DNA of 64,000 nucleotides from Pipra filicauda (taxonomy: Eukaryota; Chordata; Aves; Passeriformes; Pipridae). The stretch is from the NCBI RefSeq assembly GCF_003945595.2, contig NW_024104998.1, forward strand, positions 4,335,790 through 4,399,789. Reading direction: 5' to 3'. Numbering within the stretch: the stretch's first letter is position 1; every line of letters starts with the position of its first letter. The position numbers and the translations under genes were made by a program. Below the pieces are notes generated by a model that was given only the letters and a program-made list of their open reading frames with translations, was not told the origin of the DNA and did no database searches. Shown here in pieces: positions 47,501 through 60,594 of the stretch.

Positions 47501-50500
47501 TAAACATACATACATGCTAGCCTAGAGACAGTCCCTGTCCCACAGACTTCCCAGTCTTGACTTTAGGCATGAATCTAATGTGAAGAGCAGATAGGGAGTG
47601 GAAGATGCTTTGTTGACAAAATGTGTTGTGACCCTTCCACTTGAAGAGGACAGGAGAATCAGTGATTGAAAAATGGGGAAAAAAAATTGCCAATACAAAA
47701 GCTAAAATGCCTGCTGCCAATGTACCTGTGATCAGATCAGGAAAAGACTCAAAGAATGAGGGAGTGGGAGAAGTGCAGATGAGATGTGTTCAAAAGAACT
47801 ATTGGGAACTTCTCACCCTGAAGAAAATGCTGATGTAAGTAACTAATGAAACCAAGGAGCCTCATCTTTATTGTTCTGTCTGCTGAGCTGTGTGCATATG
47901 GGAGAGAGGGGAAGAACAGTGCCACAATTAAACACATATGATAGCAGCTGGACATTGACTTCCCTGTTTCACTGTCAGATCATGAAGTTATGAGACTTAT
48001 TATTGACAGAATTGTCTCCTGGTACTTATTAATGAGGTTACTTGAAACCATTTCCACAACCGAAGACCACTGTACTATGTACTTTGTAAACACAGAAAGG
48101 CATTTACTGACATGAAGTAAAGGGAATATATAAGAACTGACAATGAAAAATGAAAGAAAATCCTCTGTAATACATGACCATTCCAGTTTCATCAGCTTTT
48201 AAGTGTCATAGTAGGGACAAGTCTTGAAAAGGGATTTTGAGGATGGAGATGAGTTTCAGGAGATTCCAGCTATTTCATGTGAAGTCATGCCTCCAAAGTT
48301 CTGTCAAGAATTATTGCTGAAAGTTTTGCTTTATTAATTTGCTATCTCTCCACTAATTCCCTTTCACTTGATCTGTCAACATAAAGTTGTCTGTTTAATT
48401 TTTAGTGATTATATATGTATACTCACACACATGCAAACTGTTTCTCAGGCTTGCTCTAAGATTTCCGACTAGATATATATCTTCCACAGATCAGATTTTT
48501 TTTTCCCAAAGCCTTTGGGTAAGATCAGATTGGCTTTTGATAGATCTAAGTTTCAAAGCTTTGTTTGTACTTGCAGATGGAGTAGAAAGAAGAAAGTATA
48601 TTTTATTTTGCCAGGTTTTCAACTTTTCCTTCTGTCTCTGTTACCTTTAAATATGTCAAGTCTATGACCAGAATTTTGGTCTTCTGATTTATTTCTTTCT
48701 TGTTTTGGAAGCGGCATTTGCTTGACTTCAGTTATATCACTCTTATTGGTATTCTGATCAAATGTATCCTTTTATCAGCATCCAAAAGAAAGAAGAGAAA
48801 TCTCTTAGAAATTCTACTGGCATACAAGAGCTAAAAAATGACTGGGGGAGATTAGTCTCAAGACTGTGGGTGAGAGAAGGGACTGGTGGCACAGAAATCC
48901 TCCTTCCAGGTCTTTTCCAGGAAAGCTCCAGTGAAGACTCATAGCTATGCTCTCCCTCTGATGGCAGAAACTCCTCCACAAGGCAAAATGCTCAGGAAAA
49001 TAACATCAGCTTCTCATAACTCCCTCAGGAGGCTTTGCCTTTGAATTCCCTGCCACCAGCCGGGAGCGAACCACAATACATCTGTACATCCGAGTACCAA
49101 GGTAGGTAGTACCACCAGAGGTGACTGACTTCCCTCTACTGATTCTTTCCCCCTCTACTGGGAAAGAATCCAAGCAAAGGGGAGTGTCTGGACAGGACTC
49201 CACCGCCACTGTCTTCCCTACTTCACTATTTATGTTGTAGGGATAAAAAAGGAGAAGTTAAAGAAACTGCCCAACGGTTACAGGATGTCCTGTTGCATTT
49301 ATCTGGCGATGCAGGCGAATGACTCACCCAAAATATTTGATGATCGGAAACTATTATGTTTTTCTTTCTTTCTCACATTTCTTCCTGAAAATATCAAGCA
49401 TTCAAACTGTGAAACATGGCTAAAGGCAATATCTTAAAGCTATATGAATTCAAGGAAAGAATAAGGAAACTTAGTCTACCTTTGAAGCTTGTCATAGTCC
49501 AGAAAAAAGTCACGTGACAAAAACCTGCCTGCCCATCTCTGAAAGCTATGCAACAAGAAAGCAAACAGTATCATCCCAATCAGTGGGAAAAGTCCTGCTC
49601 AGGGCATATTCTTTGACATGGATTAAAGACTGAACCTGATTTTTTTTTTTTAAAAAGCCCATGGATGGTTAGTCATGCTCACCCCAATTCACAGCAGCAT
49701 TAACAACCTTAAACTCTTCTGATTTGTGTTTTATGGAACCCAGTGCAAGGTTGCTCACCTCTGAGTGTCCAGGCTGTGGATCACTGGCACATGGCCTGTG
49801 CACAGCTGTGGGGAAGTTTGGTCTGCTTCCTCCCTTTGTCACATCTCCTGTGGCCCAGCCTGACAGGGGGGAAAGTTGAATCCCAGTCCCTGCTTCAAAG
49901 AACATACAAAGTAAACAGAGATTGATTATAAAGTAAACAGAGATTAATTATAAAGCCTGACTGGGTACTGCCCTGTACATACCTGTGTTAAGAAACAATC
50001 TGTCCCAAACAGATTAGGGACAGAAATACAATTTTCCTCATTTCATATAGAAAAAATAATGGAACTGTTATGGTGGCTTTCCCAAAGTCATGTGGGAAGT
50101 CTGTGAGAATGGAAACTATTTCCAATGAGTATTAGCCTGAGTATACAGCATTTTAGGAAGAAAAAGACCACATGAGGCCTTTGTTAAAGCTACAGCAAGA
50201 ACAAACCATGTGTAAGTTGTGAGAATATCCAACATATACTGGTGTGGGCTGATTGTCAGCACACACTTTTGGACCAGTGAAGGAGAAAAAAAAATCATAA
50301 AGATGGCTGACTTGGAGTGAATGCAAAGACTGTTACAGGATATTTCATGATGACCTAATGTTTTGTGTGGCCCTGTCTAAGAAGAAGCTTAGAAACATTA
50401 GGCATGTTAAGAGAGAAAGATTGAAAAAAAGGGTCAGAATGACCATCAGGTGATTTTATTTACCTTTGAAATTTAAGACTGGCTTCATATTTTCTCAACA

Positions 50501-53500
50501 ACCACAAAGTGAGAAATTTACATGTGACTTTTTTCATAGTGTTAATGAAATCAAGGTTATCATGTGGTTCCTCGATTGCCATCAGCAGGGGAATTAAGAA
50601 AACGTCAGATCCCATGACATCCACAAGACTGTGAGAGTTGATAGGACTGGCTCTAAGCACACAGAATTATCTCTTCATGCTATGCTTATTTTTGGTACTG
50701 AACACTCAGTTATTTCTGGGTAAACTTTCTACCTCTCTCTTTGCTTATACTAAGGAATTTTTCAGTGGTCTGCAATAGAGGTACAGATAGGAAGTGGCAG
50801 TTCCTGTCCCAGGGACAGGCAGAAAAAAAAGGTAGGAGGCAGAAGAAGAATTTAAGCATCTCACTGGCTTGGCAAGACACCAAGCTCTGTTCTGACTTTC
50901 AACTCAGAGCTTGGGATCGCAGCACCATTTGCATAGAAGTTCTTGTTTTATAAAAGTCTACTGTGTTGTGCAAAGCAAGGCATAACTAAAGGCAATCTAA
51001 GAGTATCACACTTAAGACTCACAAAGTCCATGTCTTAAAAAGTCCTTTTATGGGCCTTTTCCAAAATAATAGCTCCCTCAGGCTCAAATGTCTCATACCC
51101 AAGTAAAGATTTTGTTTAATTCATAACGAGGTTGATTTGTCTGCTAGATTGTTTCCCATGGATCAGTCTGTTCACAAACACAAAACATACCGGCATCCAG
51201 CTGGGTGTTACTGGTGCCAATTTCAAGACAATAAAGGGTTCAGTACAGAGCAAAATTCAAAACTTTTATTCCGCAGAGCAATAAAAGCAGTAGACATTGC
51301 CTACTGACACACTGCCAGAATAAATATTACCTACTGTACAAGTTTCCATTCAGAGCTTTCATCAGGTCAAAGTACAATCACAGACATTATCAAGCTTTTT
51401 TCTGCATTAAAAGAGTTTCCATTAATGACCAAAAAACTTTTTAATTACATTCTCAAACATTACTCACTGCATCTTAACGAGCTACAATCTTCCTCAACAG
51501 CAGTGAATAATGGGTTGGCACTGTTCTCCTGAAGGCAGGGGTTTATTCTGGGATGCAGCCTTCAAGGAAGAGTTAAACAGCTTCTGTGGTATTTCTGGCA
51601 CCCCAAGACATGTCCCCAGCACGTCAAAAACAAGGGAAAGCATCTGAGTTCATCACATCTACAATGTGTCCCCTGGCAGAAGCCAAGCCAGGAGCAGTGT
51701 TTTGAGTTCATTTTTATGATTTGGTTGTTCTTTGCTTTATTAATACAACTAATTACCACAGTAAGGAAGATGTATTGGTTTAATGCAGTAAGTGGACCAT
51801 TGGTTGGTTAGGTTGGGAAGCTGTCTCCTAGTGTTGATGGAAATGTGCTACAAATAGACCTGCTAGAAATCAAATCAATATCCTATAAATAGGAGCATTT
51901 GTATATTTTTTTCTTAAAATAAACACAATATCTTCTAATCCTGGCATTTTTAAGCAAAGAGTCACTTTGACTCTTTTTGCACCTTTAGTAAAGCCACATA
52001 TCAGTTCACAGCTGTTGGATGGTGGCTGTAGTGAAGTGACCTGTGTGCCAACACACCCAGGCAGCCATCAACAGACCTGGTTCTATCCTTAGCTCCAAGA
52101 TGGCCATGTCATCTCTCTCCATGTTGGCAGTTCAATGGAATGGGCATCTACTATGTGAGCCATTCAAGCTACTGCATAAATAGAAAACCTGGTATCAGTG
52201 ATGAGAAAAGGAGCAGGTTTGTAGTGGGCCTGGAAAGTGAAGGGACTTGTTTGATGGCAAACCTAAGGTGTGAAGTGAGCTTCATAGCTGATATCTACCA
52301 GCAGCTGCTTTATGTTCATATTGTAAGAAAATGAGCTGAGATGCTTCATCTGGCGACAGGAGACCAACAAACCTCTGGATGAGAAGGTAAGTAGGCAAGT
52401 GAGTGATATGCAAGTATAGGCCAGTGAGGAGAAAAACAGTTTACCTCGTTAAATAGATTTGGTTGTGCCACAGTTTCAGGGCTCTAGGTATCTCCCAATC
52501 ACTAAAAAGGCATATTTTGATTTTCACTGAGAAAATTATATTCTTCAGACAGGAGGTGGACCATAAAATGCATGCACACTATTGAATCCTCTCCTCTCTT
52601 TGCTCTGATTACTTACTCTTCTACTTTGCTTCTCTTTAGGCCAGATTCAGATATTTTCTTAAGGCAGCTTTTAAAAGCAAGATTTTTCTCTGCTCTACTC
52701 ACTGCTCATCAGCTTTGTTTTCAGCTAGATGGGCACACACAGCATTTTCAGGCTACTCCAGGCTGTAGCCTGGCAATGGTCAGAAGTGTACCCTCGCAGG
52801 GCTGGGGAATACATGCAAAATTGGGAGGAAACATAAGAGCAGCCTAGGAGAGGCTAATATGGAAGCTGTTCGCTAGGGACACTTCAAATAAATGTGCTCT
52901 ACAGCAACATGCTATGGAATGGATATTGCTTAGGGATTGCATTTTTATTTTGGTCAAAAAGATTAATTCTTTTGCAAGACACATCATCGGGTGGGAGAGA
53001 ATCTCTAAAGAAGTAACAGGAACGAGCCACGGAAAAGCCAGAGGAAGGAATAATCATCTTTGGGACATTAAGAGTTAAAACTGTGAGGTTGTAATTTATT
53101 TATGGAAAAGAGCTAAGAGCTTTGTGTGTGTGGTAACCAGTCCCAGCTCTTGGAGCCAGTGAGGTGGCAGAATCAAACTCAGAACACTAATTAGTGTAAC
53201 TGAAGAATGAGTATACTTATTATCTGATATAAAGCAATTTTAGAAACACCCACAGTTTTAAAATAATAGTAATAACAGTAATTGAAAACATGAACTGACA
53301 AGTCACTAACAACCCATTATATCACAGCAGCATGGAAGAGCCTTGTACCTTTACAAAGCGCCCTTCCGTAGATCCTTGACACATATACACACCCCAACAT
53401 AGTCTCAAGGGCTGCTGCACAGAAGATGTTAAAATATATCACAGATCAACACCCAAATTATCGTGTTTCTGCTAGGTCTTTTTGTTTCTGGAGTAAAGCA

Positions 53501-56500
53501 TAACTCAGAAGAACTTATCAGGAAGACTTATCAGTATCTGGCTTTAAAACACATACCAGTTTGTCTAAACAGGTTTGTCCTTTGGTGTAAATCAAATCAA
53601 CTATTCCAAGCTATCTGTTTTCATTTGGATTGAGATAGATATCTTAGGTTTCTCTTATTTGGGATAAGAATAAAACTAAAGGACACATGAAGCAAAAAGA
53701 CTAGCCCTATTTGTCATATAGAGGAGTGATTCAGAAAGTGTGTTGCACAGTCAGTTGCCTAAGTCAGAAGTCTCTGGTAAGCACCCTCTCCCCATCTTTG
53801 CCTGCCTGTGTCTTGAGTTGAGGCAGACAAGGCAAAGGAGGAGGACACAGGCACAAGTTCCATGTTGCTTTCTGTTTTCTCAGCCTGCCTTGAAAGGGAA
53901 AACAGACAAAAAGTTTTGCAAAGAAGGAAGTAAGTTAGTCAAATACAGACAGAATTCTGTAGGGGGAAAAAAGAAACAAACTTTCTTTTCTTCCAGCCAT
54001 TCTTGTCTTCATTTAATGGAATTCAATTTTGGAAATAGTAGCATGATTCAACTAAGAAAACAGCTACATAAAAATTCCCCCTCCCTATTCCACATTGGCA
54101 TTCAGGAGTTCTAGGATACCTTACCCTGTGGCTGCCCAGGGAGAGTGACAAGCAAAGGAAGCCAGAGGAGGAAAAAAGAACATTATTTGCATTCCTTGTA
54201 CTTTCTGATTTTGAAATATTATTCTGTCTACTCCATAGACAGGTTTATAAACAGAGAATACGTCTGTAGATTATAATCCAGACTCTAATTAGTCCCGGAG
54301 CTAATGAGCTGTCAGTCAGTTTGTCTTTCTAAAGTCCCTCTGTGCACCCTGCACCAAGAGTAGCTCAGCCACATCCAGGCTTGCCATTTCTTCCAGATTT
54401 GTGCAGCCTTAGAAGATGAGATTGATCTGGATCTTGTCCTGGTTTTTCAGTTTCTCAGAGGAGTCTGGGGAGTTGAGGTCTGACTTTGCCAGCGTTTTCC
54501 CATGAGCTCACCCAAGGGCTGGGATTTGCAAATTTCCATGTGTGGACAGACCCAGTGTGCTTACTGCCATGCACAATGCAGTTACACTTTGCTCCCTCCT
54601 TGTGTCTTTCCGGATGTCTGCCATCTGGCAGACTCTGCTCACATTTACAGTACTCTCCAAAGAGGGTGACGGATTTTCTTGCCACCAGCCACACAAACAC
54701 ACACATTGTATGGGGCTGGCTGTGTGCCTCACTTCTCCCAGCTATAGTGTAGCCCACCCACTCTGTACATCTCAACCTGGATGCATAACCAGCTTAGTAT
54801 GCAATAATAATTAATTCTCATTTCAAAACAATCTTGCCCCACTTGCTACTACTTCATTAATTTCTAAGAGTTGCATCATTTCTTTTCTGAGTTACACCCA
54901 GCAGATCCACTTCTGCATTGCAGCTCTGAGGCCGTGCTGTCCCAAGAACCTGTGGGCATAAGGATGGCCAGCAGCTGTGTGCATTTGGGGCATCACATGA
55001 TGGAGAGAAATGGAAAAGAGGTGGAGGCAGGGTGTGAGGTAACCTATCTAGATAACTGTGGTGTTTACATAGCAGCATCTGGTATTTTAAGAAAACCCAT
55101 GGTAGACACATAATTAACAGAATAATATTTATTTGTAAATTAATCTCTGAGCCAATACCTGTAAGGGTGGGTAGCATATCTGCAGCTCTCACATGAGATG
55201 ACACATGGTTTTAGTCCTTAGGGAATGCCATGGAAAGGAAAGAATTATAATTTTGGAGAGGAAGCCAGGATCTGGGTGTTCCCTTTCCTGGGCTATGCCA
55301 GTGCTACTCCAGTTCCTGGCTGCCTTTTGCTCCTTCAAACTAGCCTTCATGGCTTGGATGCAGGCTCTGCATCCACAGGGACCTTGCTGGCAGCTGGTGG
55401 GCCCTGCTTGCACAGTCCCATCTGGGACTGCTGTTCCCTAGAGACTGAGATACTGGTTGTTAGCCAGCCAGCCTGACATCACCCACCTCAAAATGAAACA
55501 AATTTTAAGTGAAAGCAGATTGAAATTATTTTGAAAAGTATAAGCATTCAGTTGCTGTCTGTAGAGACAGACACACACAGAAATATGGAGAAGGACAGAT
55601 GCTAGCAGTGATTCTCTCTTTTTTATCAGCTACAATTGATCCTCCAGTTCTCCCAGTTAGAGAGTGTTGGGATGCTGAGCTGGATGGGGTTTAGTCACCC
55701 ACAAGGTGCTGAATTAAGGCACTGGGTAAGGCACTAGTTATCTCTAGGTATTTCCAGGCTGGTAGTTTAATTTGGATCATGGACACATTTTTAGAATTAA
55801 TTTTGCGGCTGCTCCCTTTATTGTGGCTCACATCGCCTGGAGTGTGCAATCTGGATTCCTGCCAGAGGAAACTTAATCGGATCACTCCAACCACCAATGC
55901 ACATGTGACCCACAGGACTGAGTGAGAGCTAGTCTGTGATAAAATCAGAGTGATGTGTGTTGCATGGACCTCTGCTCTGGCTGTTCCTCTGTAGCTCCCT
56001 TCCAGGGTGTTGCATGACTTGATTATGCAGACTTAGCTGTAGTAACTTCTCCGGCATGTTTTGATACCGATTTTGGTATTGGAATCTGGGTTGCCCTAGT
56101 AGGAATGACAGAAAGAAGACTGGGAATCTCTCTTCAGCTACAAGAAAGGGATTTGGGGTTCATGCCACCTGTGGTACCAAGTAAACATTCACCTGGAATA
56201 ACCAGGCATCAGCTAGAAGTCATAACTTCAGAATTTCTACTGTATACTCTTACTCATATTGTGTACTCACAGCTCTTTGTATTAACCCAATAATTAACCC
56301 CCAATGGTCTTAGCAAATACATTTTATAGTGCAAGCAGCAAACTGCAGCATTGCTATTTTTTCTTAAGATCAGAAAGCTAACAGTTATCACACCCCAGCA
56401 GGTGTCACTGCCTTAGGACACTGACTCATTTTGACCTGTTTTTAATGAAGATCTAACCAGGAGAGGACAGTGCAGGTTCCACCCTGCCTAGATGGGGTTG

Positions 56501-59500
56501 ACCACTGGTTGCACTGCCTCCTTCCCCTGGTTTTCTTCAGAGACCCATGGGGAGCTTGAAGAGTTTCAGATGCCATGAAGAAGGTACCTGGTATCACCCT
56601 GCTGCCTGTTCGGGTCACATTGGCCAGTTATTCTTTACTCCCAGCATGGCTCCCAGGCCTACCAGTTGAAACATCTGTGGTATTTTTCTTGAAAATGCAG
56701 TTTGTGTGGTGTGCTACAGGGATTGAGAGTCCTGCTGTGGCCAGCATGGAGCAACTTGTGTGTTTACTTCCTCTGCAATAAGCTGTGGAAATTGATAGTG
56801 CTGGTGGGGATCCTAGCATTGCTGCTCAGCGTGTGGTCTCAAAAACACGACTTGACACCTGTCACCAAGGTTGCCTGATTGTTTTTCTTGAGTAAATGAA
56901 AAGTAAAGATCCCTGCATGGCCCAAAAGCAATACAAAACTCATATTGCAGATGAAGAGAGGAAAGGAAGGGGCAGTGTTTGCTTAACGCAACATGGACTC
57001 CAGCAGGAATTTGATCTTTCTTAATCCTGCTTTATCTAAGTTATTGCAAATTGCCATGGATTTTTGCTATTCCTCTTTGCTGATGATGGTTCTGCAGCAT
57101 TGAAAGGCAGTAGCATCTTTTAGCACCAGCAAAAATTATGCAGTAATCCAGGCCGGCTCCCAGACATACCCTCACGCACCTGCACTAGCCTGGGCAAGAC
57201 AAGCTGCTGCTCCTTTCTCTCTTAAGACTCATGAACTTTCTGCAGGACCAGATACATATAAAATGTGATCTATAAATTCTGGCTCTTTTTAATTGTCACC
57301 CAAACAGGTGACTTCCAGGCTGGGACCCACTGCTCCTTGGAATTTCTGCTCTTGGCAGTTTTCTCATGTCCCTAATCCCTGTTGCTTATCATGCCTGTCA
57401 ACATGCTCTGAGCTGGCCAGATACTCAGGTTCACTTCCCTCACGGTTCATAGCTGTCAAACAGCTGCTCACTGCTGGTTCCTCCTCTGGGCTCAGTAGAG
57501 ATCATGAATCTTCCAGGGTATTTTGCATCTTCTGTACCGGCATAGCTATTTTTTAGCTAACTGGACAGATCGTCATTCTTCACATTAATAGAGAAAATAA
57601 ACGTGCGAGAAGTCAGACTTACCTACTTTAACTTATTTATACTAAATGCTTTGATCTTTAAACAAAGCTGATAAATCAGAGCAGCAGCAGGGACAAGCAG
57701 CATGGTCAATCCAAACTGCTGAAAAATCATGTCAGCCTCTATCTCTGTGCCTCAGGGCAAAATATGAGGTGAACCTACCTACAAAGTAATTGCAAATTAC
57801 TTACATTTCAGACATTCTTATCTGATTTCTGAACTATTATAATGCATTCAGGTCTTGTTTTTGTGTCAGCTATTTTTGTTTGGGTTTGTTTTTTTTTTTT
57901 TAGCTGCAAGGACTACAGATTTATTTTTAGATAAAGGTTGGAGGTTTTTTTCAGAGAATGCTCTTTACAAGCTGCAGAAAAAAAATCAAAAGACTGACAG
58001 TGAAGTCACAAAACTTGGCAGCAAGAAGCAAAAGTGAACACAGGCAGTGTGTCTTACAGAAACCACAACCCAGGCACCACGGCATTCAGCTCTGCAGACT
58101 GAACATGGCTCTGCTGGTCCCATGCTCTGTTCTGCTCCCAGTACTCAGCTCAGCCTTGGCCAAACAGGATCCCCTGCTTGTTGGTGTCCCACTCTACATT
58201 ACATGACCAGAAGAGTTTTCTCAAACCTGACTCCTAACAGCACCTTCTCTTGGCAGAGTTAATGAATACCCTGGTGGGTAATTTCTATATAAGGTGAAGA
58301 ACCCCCACAACGCTCACTTTTCCTGGGAGAACTGGGCTTTTTGGTGTCAAAGCCCATCCATCACTAAAAGCACTTCCTGGAACACGGTTTCTCCTGTAGC
58401 AGGAGCCACAGCCCAGAGTTCCCCACACAGCTGCTTCCTGGGGAACTCCAGCTTCTGCTTTGGAGCTTTCCAGACGTACAGGTCAGAGCCTGAGCTACAG
58501 ATAGCATTGCATCTGCTGGGAACACCCAAATGTTCAGACCCCTGAGAGAACCCCTTGGATAAGTTCAGCTGCAACCTGCACCCACAGAAATCATTCTTGC
58601 ACCAGCACAAGCATTTGGCACAGGTAGCCCCCCACAAGTGACCCTCTGAGGTGATGGGCTCTGCCAGTTTGGAGTTCTCCTAAACAAAGCTGGCTGTGTT
58701 TAACCTTTCTAGGCAGATTTTCAGATTAAGTTCGCACATACCAGGAAAGCAAAGTGTACAATTTGCTCCCTTGTTTGACATAATCATAGGCTGTCCCAGT
58801 GCCTGGAACAATTTAATGAATACTTAGGACAGGTTTTGCTGTCAGATCATAATACCGCCTTTCACAAAAGCTCTTGCCAGTGTTACCATCACTGTGTCTG
58901 ACACTGTGACAACATGAAAGAACCCCCAGAGGTCTAGGTAGTAGTGCACTAATATGATGTGTTTATTCAACCCGCATCAACCTGTGATAACTGTGCAGAG
59001 GAATATCCTCTCTGATGTCCATTCTTTGGACATCCTACTTTTAGGATAGAACATTAGGGAAAGGCACTTCATTGCTCCCAAAACACCAAAGGCACACTGT
59101 GAACCTCTGTACTCATGTTTATGCAGTGCTAAAAGCTCTGGTGCTGCCATTACACTCCTCTAATAAACCACAGGGGTTTCACAAGAAGGTTGCAGAGCAG
59201 TCTTGAGAAAAAGTAAGATAATGAGTTGAGGCACAGAGAGAGACAGGAAGGATCGCGCTGTCATCATACCCAGACTGCCACCAACAGCACTTTTTTTTCC
59301 TCAGCGGTCTGAGAACCCAGAACCCAGAAACCCAGAGGGACATTTTAGGTTTTCAGTGAAGCCTGTGCTGCTGGGAAGCACCTTGAAATTTGCTCTGGTT
59401 TTGGAACTTTGCAAGGTGGCAGGCCAAAACCTCAAAATGCGGAAAGGAGGAGCTCACAAAATACATTTGCATGAGCCTTGAAGAAGGGTCCACAAGGGGT

Positions 59501-60499
59501 TGATGGCAAAACCACACTCCCTGACACCCAGAGATGCACCTGGTGTGACCACGTGCTAAAAAGACACTGATCCTTGGGTTTTTATATGGAGAAATCCGGG
59601 GCTGACCCTTACTTTGCAGGGAGTGTTTCACAGAGCTGTGTGTGCAGCTTGACTGGGAATTCCCCTGGTTGAGGAAACTCTTGAGCAGAGCCCAGTGCTG
59701 TCAGAGCTCCCTGATGGGCTGCTGCTTGCCCCACCTCCACCCTGGGCAACAGCCCTGCTCACAGTATCAACAGGCACTGCCAAAGCCTCAGGTGTTGGTA
59801 AGAGACACCACAGGACCATGCCGAGTAGAGGTGGAAACCAAACTCTGGGGTGGACAAGCCTGTTTGCAGACTCAATCTTTACTTCAGCAACCTCTCTGTA
59901 TGGTTGCAGCTAGGATTTTCACTGCTCGGGTGAATATCCAGCCTCACTACATTCAGTCACTTCAGCTGGCTTTAGCCATTCCTATTGCTTCCTCTCAGCT
60001 AGCGATAACTTCTGCAGCCTCCAAGTAATGAATTGCTTTTTTATTTTTTTTTTTTTTTTGTATGAATAAATTTGGGTGTTTGGGGGACTTCACATAACTG
60101 AATCAACACAGCATCACTCTTAAAAGTATTTTGCTGGAGTGTGGCTATCGATAATATTCTGCCCTGATCCAGCAGGCTGGACTGCTTGACAGCTTCATCA
60201 TCTGACAACTGAAACAGAAAAGGGTCTGAATTGATTTCAAGCCTGGTTTTAGAGCACTTAGTCTCTTGCCGCTGCAACATACACTTGCAAAGATCTTTCT
60301 TCTGTCTTCATAAAGAAATCTAAAACTTCCTCACGCTGAAAATCAACTTTTTGTAAGTACTCTAGACCACACAAAGATATTCCAGTGGCAGAAATACTAA
60401 GATACCTGCGTTGGAAAGGCTATACTAGCAATGGTAAATCAGTTCATACTACACGATAGGATTACCCTCCTTCCTTCGTATTTGGAGGTGGGAAGATTT
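44561..60499. other. Intergenic, central TGS1-LYN spacer
   Basis: About 16 kb with no recognised gene. It holds the 22-bp tandem duplication at 49.9 kb and T-runs near 57890 and 60043. The G+C-richer patches at 45.6-46.6, 54.5-55.5 and 58.0-60.0 kb carry many short frames on both strands but no protein family I recognise. Lineage-specific or decayed repeats cannot be excluded. Confidence 0.6.
49908..49951. repeat. Tandem duplication of a 22-bp unit
   Basis: aaagtaaacagagattgatt+at (49908-49929) is repeated at 49930-49951 with a single g-to-a difference, followed by the first four bases of a third unit (aaag). A recent slippage-type duplication. Confidence 0.85.
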
Positions 60500-60594
60500 A
60501 TCACGGAATATGCTGACTTGGAAGGGACCTACAAGGATCATCAAGTCCAACTCTTAGTCCCACACAGGACCATCCCCAAGAGTTACACCATGTA
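60500..60594 (-). mobile_element. Short CR1 LINE 3' fragment
   Basis: About 95 bp: 'atcacggaatatgctgactt', 'ggaagggacctacaaggatc' then 'atcaagtccaactcttagtc', the reversed 3' end of a CR1 subfamily related to the SINE tail at 33.6 kb. Confidence 0.8.

Noticed and set aside
58107..58206. Small plus frame with a signal-peptide-like start (MALLVPCSVLLPVLSSALA)
   Set aside because: Only 33 codons from that Met, part of a longer frame without coding signs, and no downstream exon is evident.
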